A stretch of 64,000 nucleotides of DNA, taken from assembly GCA_944472135.2 (NCBI GenBank), contig OX235270.1, positions 144,661,632 to 144,725,631 on the forward strand, given 5' to 3'. This stretch comes from Trichobilharzia regenti (taxonomy: Eukaryota > Platyhelminthes > Trematoda > Strigeidida > Schistosomatidae). The position numbers and the translations under genes are program-made. Positions 54,666-64,000 of the stretch are shown here, in pieces. The notes under the pieces were generated by a model. That model was not told the DNA's origin and did not search any database. It worked only from the letters and a program-made list of their open reading frames with translations. Numbering within the stretch: position 1 is the first letter of the stretch; every line of letters begins with the position of its first letter.

Positions 54666-55664
54666 CTTTTTCTGAATAACAATAATAATGTGGATTACGA
54701 CAAAATATGTACTTAAAACCTATGAAATACGTCTATATCCAAGAAAACGAAACATATTAACCTTGAAAAGGCAAATTGGCTGTCAACATTCTTGAAATAG
54801 GGATCTTGCAGTTCACGAAAAGGACATTCCTGTAGCATTGTTGACAACAGTGTTTTTTAGTTTACCTGGGGAGGAAGATTCCCCAGTTAACCAGGTCCAT
54901 ATGTGCTCAACAATTCACCTACTGCTCTGGAGTCAGGTGTATCAGTTGTTCAAGGTGAGTTTCTTTCATTAGGGTGCAAGAACACTATCCATTTTGGTTA
55001 CAAAGAGATGGAAACGTAATAATTGATTATCTGGTCAACTTATCTCTATTGACTCTTCCGTCTGAGTTCTTTGTAAAGCAGAAAATAGCCTATCTCGTTG
55101 CCGTGTCATGTTTGGCTCACGTGTATCTCTGAAGCTTTTGCTATTGTAATAGAAAAGTCATAGCTTTGTAAACCGTATCAAGTTTGTTCAACCACTCCTT
55201 CAGCCATGATCCTAATCTATCTTTGTTAACCTACTATAATTACTATTTTTAACTTGGCCCTATTAATTTTCCACCTTGTTTTTTTCAATACGTATATCCA
55301 TCCTCTATTATTTCAAGCGTTATGATTAATTTCACTGTGAACAATTTCCGGTATTAACCCACTTATCACTGTTATTTATTTAATCAAATAGAATTTTTTG
55401 CAATGTTGTCTTGCCATAATTCTCAGCGTGTCGCACAATTTGCATAGAACTATATACTACTAAATGATTGACTGAGATGAGTAGCTGTATACCCCACTCA
55501 TATCAGCCAGTAGAGCGGGCTAGCCAGATAGCCATGATCTAAACACTGGACGATCACTTCGCTCGTTTGGGCACGAGCTCATCAGTGAGATGAATCCAAT
55601 TTGACTCAGCTCAGACAACGTCAAATCGGTTCAAACTATCCAATTTTTGGTTAGCTCCTTCGAC
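54666..55664. other. Intronic sequence, nothing recognised
   Basis: About 1 kb without recognised features. A local inverted pair near 54855-54890 (acctggggaggaa, ttccccagtt) is short. Confidence 0.3.
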
Positions 55665-55669
55665 GACTT

Positions 55670-55760
55670 GATATGATTATGAGCAATAGTTTGTGCTCGA
55701 AACGTGGTCATCAGTTAACACTACTGCGTAACACTGTGTGATTTTTCGAAATAAAATCTT
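55670..55760 (+). repeat. Interspersed repeat with hammerhead-like hairpin, copy 2
   Basis: tgatatgattatgagcaata, tgtgctcgaaacgtggtcat and cactgtgtgatttttcgaaa follow in the same order as the minus-strand copy at 27120-27245. The right half CGAAACGT is retained; the left core is not a proper CUGANGA. Confidence 0.55.
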
Positions 55761-55934
55761 ATCCATAGTGGAATTATGCTGTGCCACAGTGTCCAGGTTT
55801 TATACTTATTTCCTTCGACGAACGTGCAACACCAGAAATCAAATTCACAATTTACGAATTGGTGGCGGTCTGCAATTTACACACACTTGGAGTAACGAAA
55901 TTTCACCGTTTGACTAAGTATTATGTGATTATTA

Positions 55935-56610
55935 CTGTTTCCTTTAGTTCCTATAGGAACATAGGGCTTCACCCGCACGTCTTCATTGAGTTCAGTTCTC
56001 TGCAAACGTTTTCACCTGGCTCCACGTCTGCTGCCCACATGCTTTCATCTCCTCTTCACATCACCTCCTCCAAGTCACCCTCACGCTGACGACCAACTCG
56101 CCACCCGCTTCCTTTTCGGGTTCCACTCGAGCAATGGCTTGTCTATTGATATCACTTGATGATTCGTTTCCTCAAGAATGGCCAGACAATCCATCTCCAT
56201 TTCTTCCTGCCTATTTGTTTCACAGTCGGTTCCTAGTTGGTTCGCTCATTGCCAGAGATCCCTCCCTGTTGCTGATCTTTTCTGGCCGGCCATCTGATCT
56301 TGAGTATTGAGCGAAGAAAACTGTTAATGAAGGTCTGTAGTTTGTTTGAGATGCTCTTTATGATGCGCAGTGCAAGTCTCTGATCCGTATAGTAGCACTG
56401 ACTGGCCTCACATTGGAATTGAAGATCCGGATCTTATTTCTGATGCTGATTGCTGTTGATCTTCACACAGACTTAACAGTAATGAAAGTTTGTCTTGTTT
56501 TTCCAATTCTGACTTTGATATCCTTGTCAGTTCCGTTGGCCTGTAGTTGAAACGATGCTTCCCAGGTCGTTGGTTGGGTAAAGGAGGTTGTTTCTTTCAG
56601 GTTCCTCCTA
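55935..56610 (-). pseudogene. RTE 3' fragment
   Basis: Minus strand matches the RTE C terminus from the FLGSIVSTTG-like block to the 3' end (plus-strand view: tttagttcctataggaacat). Several small insertions disturb the frame. Like the copy at 15297-16088, it lies on the gene strand. Confidence 0.82.
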
Positions 56611-56821
56611 AAAATAATTATACATAATTGCAATTGTGCATAGTTAAGTGAATGAATTCGTCGCTGAAATGGAGACTACTGTTCGTTGAACTCTTTGTTC
56701 TTATATTTTGATTTACTAATGTATTTACAAAAAGAACTGTAATTTAACACAACTGTATTGGATAAATTATTTAAATTATTTTCTGGAAATAAAGGAAATA
56801 AAAGTGAAGAAATGTACTCAC

Positions 56822-56924
56822 TATGTTTGTCTCTTTAAAGGAATAAAATCCTTGCAATACCGCGAGAATCATACTTGCAGTTTGTTGGCGTGCTACTGGT
56901 TTCGGATCAAGAAGCATAGAAACT
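56822..56924 (-). CDS. USP9X-like deubiquitinase exon
   Basis: Acceptor ttttctacag|AG at 56924 and donor AACATA|GTGAGT at 56822. Takes one base to complete a leucine codon, then encodes VSMLLDPKPVARQQTASMIL, AVLQGFYSFKETNI. The alternative acceptor two bases later would break the frame. Helical character fits the post-catalytic repeat region. Confidence 0.7.
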
Positions 56925-57256
56925 CTGTAGAAAAGAAAAATAAGTGTCAAAATGAAATCACAACCTATACAGTTTATAATGTCAGATAGAAATAGCATAA
57001 CCTCAAAATCAGAATAAAAACAAAGTTGAAGGATGTGTCTGTTATTACTACTGTTTGCATGATTCTCAGGATACAGTGAAACCAGTACCACTAAGCACAA
57101 TACAAATGTGAAATGTCACTGAGACTGATTGGAATAAATCTTGCACGAAACCAAGGTTGAAGGCTTCCTCTGGCCGATTGCCTCCAACCATCTAATATCG
57201 TCAAATCAATGTGCTCCACGATGGAGAGTTATCTAGCTTGATGGTGATCACATTGC

Positions 57257-58130
57257 GGCGAAGTTAAACTTTCGACACCACTAACTACCAATCAGCGAAT
57301 TATACAATGAGATTCACGAACGATGTCGAATTATCCAATGAGGTTCACGAACGCAGTTCAATGTTGTATAGCGCTTGATTCATTTCTAATGCGTGACCTT
57401 ACAACGCTACAGTTGCAATTCGAGGAGGTTAGTGTTTTCCACTATTTCCTGGATTTGAGTTGCTCCGGAAAGAGCGAATTTGTTTGTGTGGTTGTATCAT
57501 TACTTTAAAAAGCTATACCAAATCAACTGACGGGTTAATTCATCATCTGGAGAGGATAAGCTGATAATTTTAATATTTCGTAGGAACTTACTTTCACTAG
57601 GTCGCATCTCTCCCTAACCCAGATTTTGTATATCTGCAACTAATGGGTGTTGAAACAGGCTGTGAGAGCAGCAGCTGCCGAGATGGAGAATAGCCATGTC
57701 TCAACAGTTCAGTGGTACCAGCATTGCAGAGACATCGCATCATGGAAAATTGGGAAAATCACTTGTTTGCTAGGTGGGGAAGACGTTATCGTGCGTGTCG
57801 ATGAGACAGTGTCGGTAAAAACGAAATACAACCGTGGTCGCTAGCGAACGAACAATATTTGGGTAATAGGTTTGTATGACACCTCCCTCCGAAGGGGATT
57901 CGTCGAAAGGATAACAGATGGAAAAGCATTGACAGTCCAATGCTAAACTGGGAGATGTTTCTCTCACATGTTCGAAAAAGATATCCCATGTAACTTTTGC
58001 ATTCTCTATTTTGTGCTTTTTTTCTATAAATATACATTTCCATTCATCATATATGCCTCTTTAATGTAATTGGTTCGTTCAAGGTCGTTTGCTGATTGGT
58101 TGTTAGTGGTGTCGAAAGTTTAACTTTGCC
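57257..58130 (+). mobile_element. Merlin-type DNA transposon remnant with TIRs and TSD
   Basis: The 40-bp terminal inverted repeats, 57257-57296 and 58091-58130, differ at two positions. They are flanked by the 8-bp duplication CACATTGC at 57249-57256 and 58131-58138, the length expected for the Merlin superfamily. The internal ORF resembles an ISXO2/IS1595-type DDE transposase. At 874 bp it is shorter than a full Merlin and likely internally deleted. Confidence 0.88.
57647..57949 (+). pseudogene. Merlin (IS1595-like) transposase fragment
   Basis: The frame gives STVQWYQHCRDIASW, LLGGEDVIVRVDETVSVKTK, YNRGR, a stop, then NNIWVIGLYDTSLRRGFVER. The VRVDET block corresponds to the first catalytic aspartate (VEIDES-like in the family), and KYNRGR is a hallmark of the superfamily. 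The stop at 57842-57844 and the missing C-terminal part make it non-functional. Confidence 0.8.
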
Positions 58131-58435
58131 CACATTGCAAACCTGAATGATAGAATTCAGTATACACCAAACAAAGAGTTAGACACATCACACTAGTTAC
58201 ATACTAGTGTCCAATAAAAAATATCCAACACCGTTCTACAGGAGGTGAAACGCTAGGCCGAATAGATCAGTGATAACGTCTCTGACTGCAGCAGAACTGG
58301 GTGAGGCGGGACATGAGACATGAAAAGGGACATGAGTTCCTTCGAGGTTGCAGATTGCCGACGACTGCCAACTAGCACGAAACCTAGGTCAAACGCTACA
58401 TGTGGCCGGTAGCCTCCAACCATATAATATCATGG

Positions 58436-58699
58436 AGTTATTCATTATTTTCCACACACACACAGTGTTATTACTCACGCACTTTGATTTGTTTTGTTAC
58501 TAACTAGCAATAACCTTTGACCTCTGTTGTCAGTCTACGTTGCATATACAAACTCCTAAATAACCCAACTGTATAGCTTTGAAGTGAAGTTACGGAAAGA
58601 GTAGATCTCTTTACTGCTGACTCGTGTGTTCTTCTTATTCACTGACCGTATTAGCAACCAGAAAGTCTGCATTTTTACGTCAAATCAGCGTAAAGCGCC
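58436..58699. other. Intronic sequence, nothing recognised
   Basis: Contains a short CA run near 58454-58466 only. Confidence 0.25.
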
Positions 58700-58835
58700 G
58701 TATAACTTTTAAACAAATGCAATAGAAATATAATGTCAGTAGGTCCTGCTGAGTAGTTCCAGATGGGATGCGAAACGCCAGACTCAGATCCTGCTGCTAG
58801 ACCCTACTTATCAAGTTGAGATGAAAGAAATCCTC
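58700..58835 (+). repeat. S-alpha-like repeat, ribozyme end, strongly decayed
   Basis: ctgctgagtagttcc, gggatgcgaaac and gatcctgctgctagaccct follow the S-alpha layout (core, helix II, GAAA, helix I partner, end). The core CTGAGTA and helix II no longer fit. Confidence 0.5.
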
Positions 58836-58956
58836 AAGATATCCATTCTATTAGATCATATTTCAAGACAAAATCTATGAAATCAATCGAGTTAAAACAA
58901 CGAACAACAAGAAACTATGGCATTGAAATTTTGCATACACTTAATGAAAGACTTAC

Positions 58957-59246
58957 AAACACGGCTGATTCGGGCTAACATAAAGGAAATGCATTAAACA
59001 ACGTGCTGCACTAGGATTACTTGCAGCTAAACGTGTCAACAAGCCAAGCAGCTCAGAAATTAGTTTTGTTGACATTTCGGAAACACTTGTTGTTGATAAA
59101 CTTGTTATCGGTTCAGTGCAATTCAACGCCATGCTTAGTTTTACCCTTGGATGTAAAGCGAAAAATGTGTTGAACAAGAAATGAGACATTAATTTTGTCC
59201 CAAGGACAGAACGTTCCGGCTCTTGACGTAGACTGCTAACATCTGT
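58957..59246 (-). CDS. USP9X-like deubiquitinase exon
   Basis: Acceptor tctcttacag|ACAGAT at 59246 and donor GTTT|GTAAGT at 58957. Encodes TDVSSLRQEPERSVLGTKLM, a SHFLFNTFFALHPRVKLSMA block, ELLGLLTRLAASNPSAARCL and a MHFLYVSPNQPC end. Phase 0 in, phase 2 out, matching neighbours. A repeated ACAG at the acceptor leaves a four-base uncertainty, but only this choice keeps the frame. Confidence 0.74.
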
Positions 59247-59429
59247 CTGTAAGAGAAAAGAGGGAAAAGGGGGTAATCAGCCAGTTATATAAAAGTAAAA
59301 CTCAATAAGAAGTTTTAATTATGTCGTTATCCCAAAGGCTTTCGTGCAAAGTAAAAAGTCATTGGTTTGAATAAGCTTTATTTATATTGTTTCAAGTAGC
59401 GATACCGGGTAAACGAAAGTTAGCTCTTG

Positions 59430-59590
59430 TGACACAGTGGTGGTGGCACTTTGGTGTCTGAAACCAAGGTTGCAGTGTTCTATTCGCAGTGGGAATATCA
59501 CCACCTACAGGGAATGCAGGCATTTCCGAAACAGGATGAAATCCACCTCCTAGATTCCATTGCTAGTTACAGTCAAGCAAAATGATGTTA
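59430..59590 (+). repeat. S-alpha-like repeat, copy with head
   Basis: tgtgacacagtggtggtggc head, ctgaaaccaaggttgcagtg (B-box region lost), and the end gaaacaggatgaaatccacc, ctagattccattgctagtta. The left ribozyme half is unrecognisable. Confidence 0.65.
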
Positions 59591-59784
59591 GTATCTGTTC
59601 TTAATTCAGTTCTGGTTTTCGCATTAACTGACTGCACTGAAATTTCTCGCCTTTACTGATATATCAGTCGCTTCGGTTGACATAACAACAGAGGCGGAAC
59701 ACTGAGGTCCAGTCAACCAATGGGGGAATCAAAACTGGACTGAAAACACATAATAACTGATCCTCATTGTAAAAGAGGTGGCTT

Positions 59785-59950
59785 TTGTGCCAAGGTGACG
59801 TCGTGGATGACGCTCTGGAGTTTGAGACGATGGTTGCACGATTCGAGCCCCTGTGGGAACACCATCAACAAGAATACAGACACATCCAGACTAGGAGTCC
59901 TTGACACAACGAAATGCTCACTCACTGCTGATCACCATCCACCAAAATAC
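59785..59950 (+). repeat. S-alpha-like SINE with pol III boxes
   Basis: Head gtgccaaggtgacgtcgtgg..., B box-like GATTCGAGCCCC, the segment agaatacagacacatccag, then a decayed ribozyme (actaggagtccttgacacaa, cgaaatgc) and the end cactgctgatcaccatccac. Helix II is lost (GTCC then GACAC). Confidence 0.72.
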
Positions 59951-60650
59951 TTCAAAGTGCTATCATATTATTATTAGTAGTAGCAGTACTACTCGCATTC
60001 TAAACACAAAAGAAATGAAAGCAATATGTTGAACAAAAAGAAACGTATTTTAAAAGCAAGACAGATGAAAAAACAACAAAGACCCTCATGAACCTCCGAG
60101 ACCTTGATAAAATATTATCATGTTTATCATATGTGAATTGACACCTTTCCATATGACAAATAACATACACTCACACCACACACACACACACTCATACAAA
60201 AAATGAACACAATAACACTTTGACATTAGTCATTACAACTATATGATGACTGCTTGCGCATTTCTATTGGTACAAATGTCTATCGACAAGTGACCTTCAA
60301 ATAAACTAACTTAAATTTGTGTAAAAGAAAATTTTTTTTTGACTATATATTTTGATGGTTAATAGAAATCCGAATAATTCTGCTGAAGAAGCAGCTGTGG
60401 CTTACACAGCGATCTGTTTTTTGAAACAGATCTTGTTTTGATTTTCTTTTGAACACTTTAGGATTAATTTAAATAATTTATCATGAATCAATCTGAGTCG
60501 TCGCTCAAATTATTCCAGCAAGTTCGTTAACACTTACAGTCTGGAAACTTAATTTTATGTAACTGTGTTCATTAAATATTCCGTCATTTAAGAAAATTAG
60601 GGGTAAATGCGACACTAAGAAATCCGTAATTACTCTTTCTTCTCCATTCT
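59951..60650. other. Intronic sequence, nothing recognised
   Basis: Contains a CA run near 60177-60192. A short inverted pair (agatctgtttt / aaaacagatct) lies at 60400-60440. No gene was found. Confidence 0.3.
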
Positions 60651-60654
60651 TTTG

Positions 60655-60835
60655 CACTTCAAGCGGAACACAGAGTTGATTTTCTTTTTTATCGGGATGG
60701 AGTTAGTAGCCTCACTCCTGAGCTTCCCCTCTTTTCACCAGCTAGTAAAATTAGGAGATGTCTGAGAGTGCATTGGCACCGGAGAGTCGAATCCGTGTCA
60801 GAAACCTACCACTGAAAAGTGATTATCTTACACCA
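60655..60835 (-). repeat. SINE copy, strongly decayed
   Basis: Minus strand keeps the body (gtgaggctactaactccatcc-like) and traces of the tail (plus-strand view: caagcggaacacagag). The head is unrecognisable. Confidence 0.45.
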
Positions 60836-60894
60836 CAGATCATTAAAAGAAAAGCTTAAAGTCAATTTAAGATATTCTTAGAATACAGACTTAC

Positions 60895-61139
60895 CAATAT
60901 GCCTTCACACAAATCTCGTATAAACTGAAAATATTCTCGTGAGTAAATATTTTGATCACGTAGAAAAGTCATATTCTCTGTCCATATCTGTTGTGCAATA
61001 CGTGTTGGCATTGGTATAGATTTAGTTTTACTGATAACAGTTAAGGCGCTTGTTTCCAGTAAATCGTTTTCATTACACTGTGAATTCGATGCGGTGTCTA
61101 GTTGAGTTTGATCATCATTAGGTAAATGTGAATCGGATC
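60895..61139 (-). CDS. USP9X-like deubiquitinase, most upstream exon in window
   Basis: Acceptor ttttattttcag|GA at 61139 and donor ATATTG|GTAAGT at 60895. Entered in phase 1. Encodes an acidic linker (DSHLPNDDQTQLDTASNSQC), then SIPMPTRIAQQIWTENMTFL, RDQNIYSREYFQFIRDLCEG, IL. The IWTENMTFLRDQNIYSREYF block matches the segment that directly follows the ubiquitin-hydrolase catalytic domain in the USP9X group (family knowledge, from memory). The catalytic Cys and His boxes therefore lie to the right of the window. Together the ten exons encode about 831 residues. Confidence 0.75.
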
Positions 61140-61299
61140 CTGAAAATAAAAGTACACATCAGTGATTATTATTATTTATTTATTTAGCAAAAATTTGAGC
61201 AAAGTACATCCCTTTCGATAATTTCCTCTTCTGGTTCTACAATTATTTGTATATATATTTATATACACAGAATACATTTTTAATTGCACATTAGTTAGT

Positions 61300-61745
61300 A
61301 ACTGTGTGTCTAATCCTATCTTTGGTGCAAACTGAATTCTATCAGTCAAGTATGCAATATGGACAACATGCTACTAGGTGGCTCGCCATCACAGTGCACT
61401 GTGAATTGTTGATATTATTAGATGGTTGGAGGCAATCGGCTACAGGAAGCCTTGACTGGTAGAATTTAGTCTGCACCAAAGGTAGGACTAGATACATCAC
61501 ACTAGTTACTGACTAGCGTCCAATCAAAAATTTCCAATACAGTCCTACAGGAAGTCAATCGCGAGCTCGAATAGCTCCTCACTGGTAACATCTCTGACTG
61601 CAGGCAGCATCAGGTTTCACAAGTTCGAATCTTAGAAAGGACATGAGTTCCCTCGAGGGTGCAGATATGTCTTGGTGATGAGTGCAGACTAGCACAAGAC
61701 CTAGATCCAAGGCTTAACGTCGATTGCCTCCTACCATCTAATATG
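61300..61745 (+). repeat. Interspersed repeat, family C, copy 4
   Basis: Contains gttggaggcaatcggctaca, ctagttactgactagcgtcc, ggacatgagttccctcgagg, gcacaagacctagatccaag in the shared order. A B-box-like aagttcgaatc lies at 61620. The family may be a SINE. Confidence 0.62.
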
Positions 61746-61853
61746 CAGAATTCTCTAGAATAGTCGTCATTAACAATACTGATGTTCTTAAATACTATCC
61801 ATTTGGTAAATAAGATCAATGAAATTACAGTTCATTAAAGATGCATAAATTAT

Positions 61854-62614
61854 AATAAGCATAAAAATATAATAGAAAATAGAATATCAAATAAAAATAA
61901 GGAAATCTCTAGGGCTACAAATTAAGGATCATCAAAACCTTGATTGACGGTGAAAGTAAGGAAAGCGACTGAACCAACTTCTTCTCTTGGATACATAAGT
62001 TAGGTTTCTTAAAGTAGATCTCAACAAACTCAGCTATATGTAGTAGACGAACTCTTAAGGTAAAGTGAAGATTAGCAGGTATGCGGTAGATGACTTTGAA
62101 AGCTGCCTCGTTGACATCAATCTTGTGTTCTGTATCCACAAGATGAAACAGAATTGCGCTACGAATGGATTTTGTTTGTCTCTCACTTAACCCCACACAG
62201 GATGACGCTCAGAAATCCGACGATAAACACGCCTAATTGTACGGCCTATGTAACTAACTGTCTCCACAGGGGCAGTCAAATTGGTAGATGCACACAGAAG
62301 AGGCAAAACCAGGCAGTATATCTTTAACTCCCTAACGCAAAATAGAGGAGGTGGTTTTGAATGGATGGAGTAAGTCATCTACTGCATACCAAGTAATCTT
62401 CACTTTACCTTAAGAGTTCGTCTACTACATATAGCTGAGTTTGTTGAGATCTACTTTAAGAAACCTAACTTATGTATTCAAGAGAAGAAGTTGGTTCAGT
62501 CGCTTTCCTTACTTTCACCATCAATCAAGGTTTTAATGATCGTTAATTTGTAGTCATAGAGATTTCCTTAATTTTATTTGATATTCTATTTTCTATTATA
62601 TTTTTATGCTTATT
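61854..62614. repeat. Large inverted repeat of Penelope-like 3' ends
   Basis: Arms 61854-62095 and 62373-62614 are close reverse complements with a 277-base spacer. The left arm carries the C-terminal coding end and 3' tail on the minus strand; the right arm carries the same on the plus strand. Confidence 0.85.
61915..62378 (-). pseudogene. Penelope-like GIY-YIG nuclease fragment
   Basis: Two minus-strand frames overlap. One has VSYIGRTIRRVYRRISERHP (GIY-YIG signature). The other continues with RSAILFHLVDTEHKIDVNEA and KKPNLCIQEKKLVQSLSL. A frame change at about 62190 separates them, so the copy is dead. Same family as 53660-54350. Confidence 0.75.
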
Positions 62615-63034
62615 AAAACCTAATCGTCTTTCTCGGCTATAGAGCTTTTAGGTACCCAGCTTCTCATTTAGAATATCTTGTTCGTCCCTGTAACTGAAAC
62701 ACAGACTTGATATATGTTAATACGGAGGAATTTTTAGTATCGCACATAAAACTACCTAGTATCACCATGGATTGAATATGACATATTTTCAGCTTTTAAG
62801 TGTTCTATTTCCTAGCACAGTTATTTTGTTAAACAATCGCCTAGCAGCACGATTTTATTCCAAACAATCAGTTACTATTAACGCTATGGTTGAGTTATTC
62901 ACTGTTAAAGCTATAACAGCTACCAACTTATGTGTACAAAACTACTAAGAGAACTTGAATGCACCAGTTTGATTAAATCACTGGGCTACTCAAAATTCCC
63001 AACCCATCAAAATGCATCGCGTTCACTCCGTTTC
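62615..63034. other. Sequence without recognised features
   Basis: No gene, RNA or repeat was identified. Confidence 0.25.
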
Positions 63035-63462
63035 TGATGTGGCTGTGTTCTCTGAGCTCGATGGATTGCTTATGAAGCTGTCATTGCCTTATTAGGCGAC
63101 ATCTTCAGCACAAACTTCAATTGATTGAAGTGAGCTTTTACATTTCTCCACGAGTAGTTTATTAGTCATCTCTCCTGGTGTCCTTGGATGTGATTAGTGG
63201 TTTTTGTGTGTTTTCACACCCTCTAGGCTGCTTGTATTGGAACTAAGTGTTTCGTTGACTTGAACTTTGACCCTTTGTGTATGAGATTTCCTTCCTATCG
63301 ATTGGTAAATTTTGTCTCTATGTCGATGTGTCTTTTGATTGATGATTCACTGGAATACCAGGTTTCTAAAAATTCTATAGCATTTTTTGTGTTTCCTCTG
63401 TCCAACATTTGAACGCTGTTTGTTTCAGCCGAGTTGATGTCCGTGGTTTTTGATATGTATCC

Positions 63463-63465
<3 letters not shown>
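63035..63465 (-). pseudogene. Penelope-like 3' end with ribozyme-like tail
   Basis: Minus strand: DINSAETNSVQMLDRGNTKN, AIEFLETWYSSESSIKRHID at 63440-63310. The tail follows (plus-strand view: gacatcttcagcacaaact). The hammerhead core CTGAAGA is present near 63105-63099, but GAAA reads GACA, so it should be inactive. Its upstream end meets an AT microsatellite. Confidence 0.75.

Positions 63466-63513
<48 letters not shown>
63466..63513. repeat. AT dinucleotide microsatellite
   Basis: An uninterrupted TA run of about 45 bases at the 5' (minus-strand) edge of the Penelope-like fragment. Confidence 0.95.
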
Positions 63514-63516
<3 letters not shown>

Positions 63517-64000
63517 TGCTGCTCTTTCTGTTGCTCTCTTAGTCTGTGACTATTTCACTTTGATGAACCTGTCTCCTTTAACAATGTAGTATATTTCCCT
63601 TATATTATATATAATATGTGTGTTTGTTGACAGTCTGATCTTGGTGACATGTATCCATATAAATTGTGTGTTTGTTGACATGTCTGATATATTTTGCTAT
63701 GTATATATGGATCGATACTCCATTATAATTAGCCAATCATGTTCAGACTGTCTATTGATTGTTCACACACTTGTTCGGACATTCATACATATTTTTGCTC
63801 TCACACTCTTGTGTGACTTGGATTCTCCTGGTGTTTTGGAAAATAGAAGTATCATCGCAAACCTAGTGGTCTTCTGACTTCCGTCTTTCTTGCGTCAGGA
63901 CTATTAAATAGCTCGACCAGTACATAGCAATAATTTGGCGACGAGTACATAACAGTTTTCTGTATTTAATGTTATAAGTGAGTGGGTGTCATGTCTTTTG
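63514..64000. other. Sequence without recognised features
   Basis: Frame 63620-63877 (85 codons) is hydrophobic and cysteine-containing but matches no known family. A 15-base phrase tgtgtttgttgacag/atgt recurs at 63619 and 63667. Further upstream sequence of the Penelope-like element or of the USP9X-like intron is possible. Confidence 0.3.

Larger units (their letters stand above)
57125..58435 (+). repeat. Interspersed repeat, family C, copy 3, interrupted by Merlin
   Basis: Left part 57125-57256 (cttgcacgaaaccaagg, ggagagttatctagcttgatgg) and right part 58131-58435 (gaatgatagaattcagtata, gtttcctt-like segment, cctaggtcaaacgc) are the two sides of one family C stretch. Removing the insert and one copy of the target duplication restores the order seen at 12060-12120. 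Confidence 0.75.

Overview
The window looks like nuclear DNA from a blood fluke (Schistosoma or a close relative). The evidence is an AT-rich, intron-rich layout, a schistosome-style mix of RTE, CR1/SR1-like, Penelope-like and Merlin elements, and several repeats carrying the SINE-like S-alpha type hammerhead ribozyme. No bacterial features (operons, ribosome binding sites, CRISPR) are present. The species call is inference.

Only one host protein gene is convincing. It lies on the minus strand and runs right to left from beyond the supported exon at 61139 to a stop at 14691. Ten exons (60895-61139, 58957-59246, 56822-56924, 52060-52327, 49205-49316, 40748-41292, 38158-38473, 35890-36180, 28577-28686, 14691-14909) join with consistent phases and consensus splice sites. 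They encode about 831 residues of the C-terminal part of a USP9X/fat-facets-like ubiquitin-specific protease. The catalytic domain would lie to the right, outside the window. One exon (52060-52327) carries an apparent single-base frame break. Introns of 1.6 to 13.7 kb hold most of the transposon debris.

Left of the gene (1-14690) is repeat-dense flanking DNA. It contains Penelope-like (PLE) and CR1-like remnants and, at 4681-8400, nine identical 401-bp tandem units plus a partial tenth. Each unit carries on the minus strand a tRNA-like pol III head (A and B boxes) followed at once by a complete hammerhead ribozyme core. Decayed single copies of the same monomer are scattered across the window, and one dispersed copy at 24229-24274 keeps a complete ribozyme. 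The hammerhead also appears in older S-alpha-like copies and in the tail of one PLE family, so three ribozyme-bearing repeat lineages share this locus.

The large intron at 14910-28576 holds an apparently intact RTE-clade retrotransposon (ORF 20537-23503, 988 aa, endonuclease plus reverse transcriptase). A tRNA-headed SINE family shares both the RTE 5' leader and its 3' tail, which suggests a LINE/SINE partnership. A Merlin DNA transposon remnant with 40-bp terminal inverted repeats and an 8-bp target duplication lies at 57257-58130. At least seven inverted (foldback) repeats and a truncated 5S rRNA pseudogene complete the picture.
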